In this document: piece after piece, positions 34,887 to 42,093 of the stretch
Layout: each line of letters opens with the position of its first letter
Numbering within the stretch: position 1 is the first letter of the stretch
Assembly: GCF_009177095.1 (NCBI RefSeq)
Contig: NZ_AP021861.1
Location: forward strand, 3,020,501-3,084,500
Direction: 5' to 3'
DNA from: Lacipirellula parvula
GTDB lineage: Bacteria > Planctomycetota > Planctomycetia > Pirellulales > Lacipirellulaceae
DNA length: 64,000 bases
Translations under genes and position numbers: made by a program
Notes under the pieces: model-generated
Seen by the model: only the letters and a program-made list of their open reading frames with translations
Told to the model about the DNA's origin: nothing
Databases searched by the model: none

Positions 34887-35477
34887 ATGCGACTGCTAAC
34901 CACCCGCTACCACAAACGCTTCCAGATGGAAGTCGATCTGCGCCGCTCCCGGCGCACGCCGGTCGCGGTCTACCCCGACTATCGGATGGTTTCGTGGTCG
35001 CCGGCGTTGCTGCACGATCACGCGGAAGTGAAGTATCTCAGCTTCCGCGATGAACTCGACGCCACCGTGTTTCCCTGCCTGGGCGAATTGCAAAGCTGCG
35101 TCCGTCTCATGGAGGAAATCTCCGACCGCGACGGGTTCGTCCCCGAAGCGACCTGGCTAGCCCAGTACATCGGCGCCGGGGACCACCGCATGGAATGCTG
35201 CGGTACGATCCAAGCCATCCGCACGACGCGGCAGCGGGCAAACATCCAGAACATCGGCGTCACGCCCCATCACCGCGGCCGCGGTGTCGGCGCCGCCCTC
35301 ATCATTGCCGCGCTCGAAGGCCTCCAGCAGGTGGGAGTCTCGCGCGTCGGCCTGGAAGTCACCGCCGAGAACGACGCCGCGGTGCGACTCTACCAACGCC
35401 TTGGCTTCCGCTCGGTGAAAACCGTCTACAAAGCGATCGAAGAGCTCCCGCCAGCCTTCCGAGCTGCGGTCCGGTAG
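34887..35477 (+). CDS. GNAT family N-acetyltransferase
   Basis: This 196-aa cytoplasmic acetyltransferase has the acetyl-CoA pyrophosphate loop HHRGRGVGAALI (Q/R-x-x-G-x-G/A form) preceded by strand NIQNIGVTP, and the C-terminal DAAVRLYQRLGFRSVKTVYK motif that is standard for GNATs. The N-terminal 80 residues (RYHKRFQMEVDLRRSRR; FRDELDATVFPCLGELQSC) are specific to this planctomycete form. The substrate is unknown. I chose the ATG of MRLLTTRYHKRF; longer in-frame starts read through non-conserved sequence close to repeat A3. The next gene (M16) starts 127 nt downstream on the same strand. Confidence 0.9.
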   Translation: MRLLTTRYHKRFQMEVDLRRSRRTPVAVYPDYRMVSWSPALLHDHAEVKYLSFRDELDATVFPCLGELQSCVRLMEEISDRDGFVPEATWLAQYIGAGDHRMECCGTIQAIRTTRQRANIQNIGVTPHHRGRGVGAALIIAALEGLQQVGVSRVGLEVTAENDAAVRLYQRLGFRSVKTVYKAIEELPPAFRAAVR

Positions 35478-35604
35478 GGTATTTCTGCCTGCATTAGCAG
35501 TTGCCGCGTGCCGGGGACCCCGGTAGGCTTCCTGCGAGGCCGATAGGCGGCCCGATCCTCGGAACACCATCGTCCCCGCCCGCTCTAGGGCCGGGAAAGC
35601 CTGC

Positions 35605-36861
35605 ATGACCTCATCGAGCCAAGTCCAGCGACGCACGGTCGAGACCCATCAACTGGCCAACGGCCTCATGCTGCTGGCCGAGCCGGTGGCGACCGCCGAG
35701 TCGGCGGCCTTCACGCTCATGGTCCCCAGCGGTTGCAGCACCGATCCCGCCGATCGCCTCGGACTGTCCAGCTTGCTCTGCGACATGGTGATCCGCGGCG
35801 CCGGCGAACGCGATAGCCGCGCTCTGATCAACGACCTCGAAATCCTCGGCGTCGAGCGCGGCGAATCGGTCGGCATCTCGCAAACTAGTTTTAGCGGCGC
35901 CACGCTCGCCGATAACTTGCTCGACGCCCTGGCGATTTACGGCGACATCGTCCAGCGTCCGCAATTACCGGAAGATCAACTCGATGCCGCGCGAATGGTT
36001 TGCTATCAAGAAATTCGCGGCGTCGAGGATGAGCCATCGCAGAAGCTGATGGACGACCTCCGCCGCCGCACCTACCCCGATCCGTGGGGCCGCGCAAGCC
36101 ATGGCACGGAAGCGGGCGTCGAAGCCTCCACCGCTGCCGAAGTGAAACGCCACTGGCAAACGAACTACCGCCCGAACGGCGCCATCCTTGGCGTCGCCGG
36201 GAAGATCGATTGGGACCAACTCGTCGAGTTGGTCGAATCGCAGTTCGGCGCCTGGAAACGCGTCGAACCGGTCGCGCCGAAAGAAACGCCGCCGGCCGAA
36301 TCGTCGCCGCATATCGACTTCGACGGCAACCAATGCCACATCGGCATCGCGTTCCCGAGCGTGCCCTACAGCGATCCCCTCTACCTGCAGGCCTGGGCCG
36401 CCGTCGGCGTGCTGTCGGGCGGCATGAGCTCGCGGCTCTTCACCGAAGTTCGCGAAAAGCGCGGCCTCTGCTACAGCGTCAGTGCCTCGCTCCAAACGCA
36501 ACTCACGCGCGCCCGCGTGATGTGCTACGCCGGCACCACGTCGGAGCGGGCTCAAGAAACGCTCGACGTCACCTACGCCGAGCTGATCCGACTCCGCGAG
36601 GGCGTGTTGCAATCGGAACTGCAGCGGCTCAAGGCCCGCATTAAGAGTGGCCTCATCATGCAGCAAGAGTCGACCTCCGCCCGCAGCGGCTCGATCGCCC
36701 GCGATTGGTACCACCTCAACCGCGTCCGCTCGCTCGAAGAACTCGGCGCCCAGGTCGACGCCCTCTCGGCCCACAGCATCAACGAATATCTCGACGAACA
36801 CCCGCCGAGCGATTTTACGTTCGCCACGCTCGGCCCGCAGCCTTTGAAGATTCCGGTTTAA
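35605..36861 (+). CDS. M16 peptidase-family protein without zinc motif (non-catalytic subunit)
   Basis: This 418-aa protein has the two-domain M16 fold but lacks the inverted zinc motif HxxEH: the corresponding site reads LLCDMVIRGAG. It keeps the substrate-binding Arg/Tyr region REKRGLCYSV in the C-terminal domain. Two-subunit M16B peptidases pair such an inactive chain that carries the R/Y pair with an active chain that carries HxxEH, and the active chain is encoded next door. The heterodimer model is inference from that arrangement. The ATG follows AAAGCCTGC without a strong RBS. Cellular location is probably cytoplasmic or periplasmic; no signal peptide is seen. Confidence 0.92.
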   Translation: MTSSSQVQRRTVETHQLANGLMLLAEPVATAESAAFTLMVPSGCSTDPADRLGLSSLLCDMVIRGAGERDSRALINDLEILGVERGESVGISQTSFSGATLADNLLDALAIYGDIVQRPQLPEDQLDAARMVCYQEIRGVEDEPSQKLMDDLRRRTYPDPWGRASHGTEAGVEASTAAEVKRHWQTNYRPNGAILGVAGKIDWDQLVELVESQFGAWKRVEPVAPKETPPAESSPHIDFDGNQCHIGIAFPSVPYSDPLYLQAWAAVGVLSGGMSSRLFTEVREKRGLCYSVSASLQTQLTRARVMCYAGTTSERAQETLDVTYAELIRLREGVLQSELQRLKARIKSGLIMQQESTSARSGSIARDWYHLNRVRSLEELGAQVDALSAHSINEYLDEHPPSDFTFATLGPQPLKIPV

Positions 36862-36881
36862 TGAATTGAACGCACGGAATT

Positions 36882-37001
36882 GAACCACGACGGCACAACG
36901 AACACGACGTAAATACAAAGTCGTAAATGCGTGCTCAAGTGATTAGGAATTCAGCAAAATCCAGACTCTTCTTCGTCGTGTCCGTTGTGCCGTCGTGGTT
37001 A
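36882..37001. repeat. Inverted word-array element D (CACGACG words) between the two M16 genes
   Basis: The left arm GAACCACGACGGCACAACGA then ACACGACG (36882-36909) is inverted to the right arm at 36971-37001 (CTTCGTCGTG, TCCGTTGTG, CCGTCGTGG, TTA). Words are 9-10 nt. It sits in the 182-nt gap between two same-strand genes expected to make one enzyme, so it would be transcribed if they form an operon. Confidence 0.9.
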
Positions 37002-37043
37002 GTCCTTAAGTCGCTCAGTAAGTCGTAAAGATTGGAACCCGCC

Positions 37044-38282
37044 GTGAAGTTTCGCAGTGCCACGCTCGACAACGGACTGGAGATTGTCGCCGAGTGCAAC
37101 GACCTTGCCCATTCGCTGGGCGTCGGTTTTTTCGTGCGCACCGGGGCCCGCGACGAAACCGATGAAGTCGCCGGCGTGAGCCACTTCCTTGAGCACATGA
37201 TCTTCAAGGGGACGCCCCGCCGCACGGCCGAAGACGTCAACCGCGACTTCGACGAAATCGGCGCCCACTACAACGCCTTCACCAGCGAAGAGAACACGGT
37301 TTACTACGCCTCGGTGCTGCCCGAGTACCAGGCCGCGAGCATCGACCTCCTTGCCGACATCATGCGCCCCAGCCTCCGCGGCGATGACTTCGACATGGAG
37401 AAGAAGGTCATCCTCGAAGAGATCCAGATGTACGCCGACCAGCCGCCCTTCGGCATGGACGACCACATCAAGGTCCTTCACTTCGGCGGTCATCCGATGG
37501 CCCGCAGCGTGCTCGGCACGTGCGATACCGTCGGCGCCCTCTCGGCCGACCAAATGCGGGCCTACTTCGAAGCCCGCTACTGCCCTAGCAACATCTTCGT
37601 TGCCGCCGCGGGGAAGGTTGATTTCGACCAACTCGTGAAGCAAGTTGAAGCCGGTTGCGGCAAGTGGGAACCACGCACTGCAAACCGCGATCTCCCCAAG
37701 CCAGCGTCGAAGCCACGCACCGAATGCGTTACCCGCGAATCGTCGACGCAGCAGTATATCCTGCAACTTGCCGACGGCCCCGCGAGCGAAGACGCTGATC
37801 GCTACGCCGCGAAATTGCTGGCAACGATCCTCGGCGACGACTCCGGCAGCCGCCTTTACTGGGAACTCGTCGATCCCGGCATCGCTGAGACCGCCAGCCT
37901 CGGCCACTACGAGTACCAGGGCCTCGGCATGCTCTACACGTGGCTGAGCTGCGCCCCCGAAGACGCCGCGGAGAACTTCGCCAAACTCCGCGAGGTCTAT
38001 GCGACTGCTGAGAAGCAGGGCATCACCGAAGAAGAACTCCGCCAAGCCCGCAGTAAGGTGAAGGCTCGCGTCGTCCTCGGCAGCGAACGCCCCCGCAGCC
38101 GTCTGTTCAACGTCGGCGGCAACTGGATGCAACGCCGCGAGTATCGTTCCGTGACGAACGATCTCGTGACGCTCGACGACGTGACGCTCGACGACATCCA
38201 CGCCGAACTCGCGAAATACCCGCTCACACGCGCGTCGACCGTGAGCATCGGTCCGCTCAAAGAACTCGCCGGCCTGGGTTAG
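37044..38282 (+). CDS. M16 family zinc metallopeptidase (catalytic subunit)
   Basis: This 412-aa protease carries the inverted zinc motif HFLEH (His47, Glu50, His51) followed by the distal Glu about 76 residues later in KKVILEEIQMY, and the M16 phrase MIFKGTPRRTAEDVNRDFDE (within it, MIFKGTPRRTAEDV). The C-terminal domain has LGDDSGSRLYWELVD where the partner has the R/Y segment. I chose GTG at 37044 (reading MKFRSATLDNG), which aligns with the family start; a TTG 12 nt earlier is the only other option. The upstream inactive M16 chain, same strand, is the likely partner. Substrates are probably oligopeptides. Confidence 0.94.
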   Translation: MKFRSATLDNGLEIVAECNDLAHSLGVGFFVRTGARDETDEVAGVSHFLEHMIFKGTPRRTAEDVNRDFDEIGAHYNAFTSEENTVYYASVLPEYQAASIDLLADIMRPSLRGDDFDMEKKVILEEIQMYADQPPFGMDDHIKVLHFGGHPMARSVLGTCDTVGALSADQMRAYFEARYCPSNIFVAAAGKVDFDQLVKQVEAGCGKWEPRTANRDLPKPASKPRTECVTRESSTQQYILQLADGPASEDADRYAAKLLATILGDDSGSRLYWELVDPGIAETASLGHYEYQGLGMLYTWLSCAPEDAAENFAKLREVYATAEKQGITEEELRQARSKVKARVVLGSERPRSRLFNVGGNWMQRREYRSVTNDLVTLDDVTLDDIHAELAKYPLTRASTVSIGPLKELAGLG

Positions 38283-38772
38283 TCCGGTCGCGATGGTGGT
38301 GCGGCACGTTTGGTTTTTAGTTGTGTGGCTCCCTCCCCCTGGAGGGGAGGGCTGGGGAGGGGGGAAGAACCCTGGTACCCGCATCAGTCACCCCTCCCTA
38401 ACCCTCCCCTTCAAGGGGAGGGGACCAGAGGGTTTAATAGGGTACGTGTTCTCGTTGCGGGGTAGCTCTAAAAACACCCTCTCGCTCCCATTCATAAACT
38501 CCATCGCGTTTGCCTCTACCCGCGACCCGCCGCCGCTCGCCCGCCCGATTTACCCGCACAGCCCCTACCAACCGCTCGATTTCGGGCCCCGCCGCAAGGA
38601 AATGCGTCGTTTCGTGCGCCGCGCCGTCACAATCGCTCCCCCGCGTTCGGGCGGCGCCATCGACGCGCCGCTTCAGGAGCTATGCTTCCAGTGAACATTC
38701 GCCGCCGGCGGAATTTCCGCCCATGCCGCGCGTGTTCGCCAGTCATGGTTCCCCATCGAATGCAAGCTTGAG
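38283..38772. other. Intergenic region with purine/pyrimidine-rich repeat H1
   Basis: This 490-bp gap is between the catalytic M16 gene and the REC-HDOD gene. The first 140 bp hold repeat H1. The rest (about 38430-38772) shows no gene, hairpin or promoter I can defend; short open frames there lack RBS and coding character. The REC-HDOD promoter must lie here. Confidence 0.6.
38330..38425. repeat. Inverted pair H1 (CTCCCC / GGGGAG)
   Basis: The left arm CCCTCCCCCTGGAGGGGAGG then GCTGGGGAGGGG and the right arm CACCCCTCCCTAACCCTCCC then CTTCAAGGGGAGGGG are inverted to each other across about 30 nt. Each arm also folds on itself. The arms match H2 at 58544-58640. Confidence 0.9.
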
Positions 38773-39999
38773 ATGACGACGATGCTGCGGGTTCTCATCG
38801 TAGACGACGACGCAGAGGCGCTGTATCGCACCCAGCGGCTGCTGCGCGGATACCGTAGCGACTGGCAGATGAAGTTCTGCTTCGGCCCCGAACCGGCGCT
38901 CGATGCGCTCGCCATGGAGCCGTACGACGTCGTCGTCGCCGATCTGAAAATGCCAGGCGCCGACGGCGGCGAATTGCTCGCCTGCGTTCGCGACCTCTAT
39001 CCCGATGCGATCCGTCTGCTCGTTTGCAACCAAGCCGAACACAACGAGCTCCTTCGCTCGATGGGCCCGGCTCACCAATATTTAGCGAAGCCGGTTGACC
39101 CGGTCCTGTTCCGCGATTCGATCGCCCGCGCCGGCATCATCGGCAAGCGGCTCTCGAAGCCCGGCCTCAAGGCGCTGGTCTCGCAGATCAGCACGCTGCC
39201 GTCGCTGCCGTCGGTCTTCATGGAACTGATGCGCGAGCTCCGCGATCCGAACGCCTCGGTCGTTCGCGTCGCTCAGCTTATCGGGTCCGACGTCGCGATG
39301 ACCGCCAAAGTGCTGCAGCTGGTCAACAGCTCATTCTTCGGCCTCACCGTCCACGTGAAAGACGTCCACCACGCCGCCGCGCTGCTCGGGCTCAACGCCC
39401 TGAAGCCGCTGGTGCTGTCGGCCGGCGTCTTCCGCCAACTCGAAGAGTCGCGCGTTCCTGCCGCGCTTGCCGAGCAAGTCCTCGAACACAGTCTCGCCGT
39501 CGGTTGCTTGGCGAAACGCCTGGCCGAAGCCGAAGGCCTCGACCGCGATCAAGCCGACAACGCGATGCTGGCCGGCATCTTGCACGACATCGGCAAGCTG
39601 GTGCTCGCCGATTACTTCGGCCTTGAGTATGCCCAGGTCTGTCTCGCCGCCGAAAGCGCCGACCTGCCGCTGCTAAATGCCGAGCTCGACCAATTCTCCG
39701 CGTCGCATGCCGACATCGGCGGCTACTTGCTCGGCCTGTGGGGCCTGCCGCAAGAGTTGATCGAAGCGGTGGCGCTTCATCACGACCCAAGCGCCCACGA
39801 AGGTACGGCCTTCTCGCCGCTCACCGCGGTCCACGTCGCCAACGCGCTGGTGCACGCGACGCTGGAAGGGGACGCCGATCCTGAATCGCTGCGGATGTCG
39901 GCCAAGTACGATCGCCGCTACCTGTCGCGCCTCCGCTGCGAGCGCCGCCTCTCGGATTGGGAAGAAATCGCCACGTCGATGGCAGCGTGCTCGCCGTAG
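38773..39999 (+). CDS. Response regulator with HDOD output domain
   Basis: This 408-aa protein has an N-terminal receiver domain (residues 5-120: acidic DDD at 11-13, phospho-acceptor Asp56 in VVADLKMPG, Lys in YLAKPVDP) joined to an HDOD domain (about 135-335). HDOD features are ISTLPSLPSVFMELMRELRD, SDVAMTAKVLQLVNSSFFG and a retained HD-like MLAGILHDIGKLVLADYF. HDOD proteins regulate signalling, often through cyclic-di-GMP or motility pathways; those without a full GYP motif are usually regulatory. No histidine kinase gene is adjacent, so the input is unknown. Confidence 0.93.
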   Translation: MTTMLRVLIVDDDAEALYRTQRLLRGYRSDWQMKFCFGPEPALDALAMEPYDVVVADLKMPGADGGELLACVRDLYPDAIRLLVCNQAEHNELLRSMGPAHQYLAKPVDPVLFRDSIARAGIIGKRLSKPGLKALVSQISTLPSLPSVFMELMRELRDPNASVVRVAQLIGSDVAMTAKVLQLVNSSFFGLTVHVKDVHHAAALLGLNALKPLVLSAGVFRQLEESRVPAALAEQVLEHSLAVGCLAKRLAEAEGLDRDQADNAMLAGILHDIGKLVLADYFGLEYAQVCLAAESADLPLLNAELDQFSASHADIGGYLLGLWGLPQELIEAVALHHDPSAHEGTAFSPLTAVHVANALVHATLEGDADPESLRMSAKYDRRYLSRLRCERRLSDWEEIATSMAACSP

Positions 40000-40022
40000 A
40001 TTCTGCCGCGACTTCGTCTTCC

Positions 40023-40115
40023 CTAGCCCCGGGCTCCGCCCGGGGATCGGCCGCGATTTCGTTTTGCGTCGCGTTATGTAACGCCACGCGACCCCCGGGC
40101 GGAGCCTGGGACTAG
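40023..40115. repeat. REP-like inverted pair G4
   Basis: The left arm CTAGCCCCGGGCTCCGCCCG and the right arm GACCCCCGGGCGGAGCC then TGGGACTAG are inverted around a 43-nt spacer. It lies between the convergent REC-HDOD and gamma-glutamylcyclotransferase genes and is about 12 nt from the latter's stop codon. Confidence 0.9.
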
Positions 40116-40126
40116 GATCGCATTGC

Positions 40127-40540
40127 TCAGCGCTCCCACCCCAGATAGCGAAAGTAGTCGCCCATCGAGTCGCGCTGAAACGCTTCGGCATCCCACGCTT
40201 CAGCGCTCGCCAATTGCCGATGGTTCTGCGGTAACAGATAAGTCTGAGCACCCACCGCACCGCTGCCGTCATCAAGGATCGCGGCCACTTCCACGCGGTC
40301 GTAAAACGACGCCTCGTACCGATCGAGCGCCGCGAGCGCTTCGGCCGAGAGATTGTAAATAACGATCCCCCGCGCCACGTCCTTCGCCGCGCCGGCCATC
40401 ATCACGGGATACAGCTTTCCTGCCGCTCGAACGACTTGCATGCCGCGCACTGTTGCCGGCGCTTGCCGATACCGCCCGTCGACCACGCGCTCCCACACCT
40501 CGGGAAACATCAGCGTGCCGTAAGCGAACAAGTTCGTCAT
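40127..40540 (-). CDS. Gamma-glutamylcyclotransferase-like (AIG2) protein
   Basis: This 137-aa protein matches the GGCT/AIG2 fold: the N-terminal NLFAYGTLM (substrate-binding YGTL, residues 7-10) and LDRYEASFYDR with Glu76 at the expected catalytic acid position. Members form 5-oxoproline from gamma-glutamyl compounds or resolve gamma-glutamylamines. The ending RDSMGDYFRYLGWER is typical. The substrate is not determined. The ATG lacks a clear RBS. The 255-bp gap upstream contains an imperfect hairpin near 40705. Confidence 0.88.
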   Translation of the reverse strand: MTNLFAYGTLMFPEVWERVVDGRYRQAPATVRGMQVVRAAGKLYPVMMAGAAKDVARGIVIYNLSAEALAALDRYEASFYDRVEVAAILDDGSGAVGAQTYLLPQNHRQLASAEAWDAEAFQRDSMGDYFRYLGWER

Positions 40541-40704
40541 GCAAATTCAGGCTCAGTGACGCTCGCAACTCGATTGCAAGCCACTGATGCGGGGGGGGCA
40601 GGGGAGCGAGACAGAATGCTCACCATCCTAATCCGCCTCGACAGCTAGCGGCAGATTCCGCTTCACGTTTCAGCCGGGCAAGACCACGTTCGCCGCAAAC
40701 GCCC

Positions 40705-40738
40705 GCGGCCTGTCCATCAGTTTTGATGAACAGGCCGC
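40705..40738. terminator. 15-bp stem hairpin downstream of the PEP-CTERM gene
   Basis: GCGGCCTGTCCATCA, loop GTTT, TGATGAACAGGCCGC pairs over 15 positions with one mismatch. It lies about 58 nt past the stop of the minus-strand PEP-CTERM gene, so a terminator is likely. No T-run follows on the minus strand. Confidence 0.65.
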
Positions 40739-40795
40739 AGGCCGAACGTTCAATATCCAAACGGTGACGACGCACCATCCACGATCTAGCGCCGC

Positions 40796-41518
40796 TTAGC
40801 GGCCGCGTCGACGAGCCACAGCAAACGTCGCCGCCGCGCCACAAATCGCCAGCGCCATGCAACCCGGTTCCGGCACCGCCAGCGGGGCCCCCAGTATGAA
40901 CGCGGTCGTCGTCGCCGAACGCATCACTTCCAGCCCGGTGATCGCCACGTTGTTCTTCAAGAAGACGCTAATCGCCGGGTTGCCGGGCACCGCGCTGCCG
41001 TCGAACCGGTAAACGCCAGCGATGAATGTGTAGCTCGGCATGTCCGCAGCAACCGCCGTCGCCGTCGACGCGAACGGCACGTCGAGCCACGGCGTCGTCA
41101 CCAAGCTCGTCCCGCTAAACGCCCGCAACTGAAAGTTTTCCGGCGATGCCGAGCCATTGTCGAGATCGCCAAACTGAAAGTAAGTTCCCACCGGCAGCGC
41201 CCCAGGGGCGTAGCCGCCGCCGATCGAGAAGTCGTACATAGCCGTTCCGGTGACGGGCGGCCCGGACGGCGGCGTGTGCGGCATCTGCCCCGTCGCCGGA
41301 AACGTTCCGATCCACGCCGGATTCGCCGGAACGCTCCACGTTCCTGTGAACGGTCCCCCCGCCAACCCAGCCGCGACGTAGTTCTGCCGCGCCGGGTCGC
41401 CTGTGGCGCCAGGGAAGGGCAGGACGCCGCTGCCAGTAAGCGGTACGGCAACCGCAGGAACGATCGAAACGAGAGCGAAGAACGAAACCAGCGCAACGCT
41501 GAAGAGAGAGCGGCTCAT
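40796..41518 (-). CDS. PEP-CTERM sorting-signal protein
   Basis: This 240-aa exported protein has a signal peptide (MSRSLFSVALVSFFALVSIV) and ends in the PEP-CTERM tripartite signal: VPEP, a hydrophobic helix (GCMALAICGAAATFAVA) and a basic RRRGR tail. Such proteins are handled by an exosortase (EpsH/XrtA type) and deposited outside the cell. The mature body is a Gly/Pro/Thr-rich beta-sandwich-like sequence without catalytic motifs. I chose the ATG of MSRSLF, preceded by AAAGG, over a start 57 nt upstream. No exosortase gene is in the window. Confidence 0.9.
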   Translation of the reverse strand: MSRSLFSVALVSFFALVSIVPAVAVPLTGSGVLPFPGATGDPARQNYVAAGLAGGPFTGTWSVPANPAWIGTFPATGQMPHTPPSGPPVTGTAMYDFSIGGGYAPGALPVGTYFQFGDLDNGSASPENFQLRAFSGTSLVTTPWLDVPFASTATAVAADMPSYTFIAGVYRFDGSAVPGNPAISVFLKNNVAITGLEVMRSATTTAFILGAPLAVPEPGCMALAICGAAATFAVARRRGR

Positions 41519-42093
41519 GAGCTGAAACCTTTGCAGTGTGAGATAGAAACGATGAGCAATTGCCAAAGGCGGCATTCGCTAGGGAAAAATTCCGACCGTT
41601 TCTATTTCATTCGCTGCAACTCGCTCAGAACCAAGTTCGAGAGGGGGCCCATTCACTGAAGGAACGCGACCAACTTCACGCAGCCTAACGTCTCGTACGA
41701 AGAATGAAAGCCTTTTTTCAAAAATCTTTCGCACATTTCAGCCATGCATGCGTCAAACCCACGATAGCGCGAGCGGATAGCCCGGGTCTACCCGGGCGAC
41801 GCAGCCGCACGAGGCAGAACCTCGTGCGGCCGATATCGAGCGAGCTATCACTCGACGCGACCCCTCGTCCCTAGGGTGGCCGAAACTGCCAGCTACGAAT
41901 CAGCCGAGCACTTCACTACGGTAGAGCCTCTGCCTGCTAACTGCGCCAACGGAACCTGCGTAAGCCAAAAAACGATTTGCTGAGCAAATTTTTGATAGAC
42001 ATTGGGTTTTTGCGTTGAGGCTGTATTGTTAGGTCAGTAGCCTCGCAGCAGAGGCGTCCGATTTCGCCGCCAGTCTAAATCCGGAACGAAGTG
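41519..42093. other. Divergent intergenic region with hairpin element J1
   Basis: This 575-bp gap separates the leftward PEP-CTERM gene from the rightward 985-aa gene. Element J1 (41778-41829) is the only recognisable structure. An A/T-rich stretch at 41700-41760 (TTTTTTCAAAAATCTTTCGC) and another around 41975-42010 are the likeliest promoter locations; neither has a convincing -35/-10 pair. Confidence 0.6.
41778..41829. repeat. Hairpin element J1
   Basis: TAGCCCGGGTCTACCCGGGC is followed by GACGCAG and then a perfect 10-bp stem CCGCACGAGG-CAGAA-CCTCGTGCGG (41805-41829). The segment GGGCGACGCAGCCGCACGAG recurs, with small changes, at 48904-48957 downstream of the 1,269-aa gene. Confidence 0.8.

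Noticed and set aside
36999-38384. A 461-codon open frame on the minus strand opposite the catalytic M16 gene
   Set aside because: It is an antisense shadow of a high-GC gene: its protein is Glu/Val/Gly-rich without motifs, it overlaps the HFLEH protease completely and includes repeat sequence at its 3' end.
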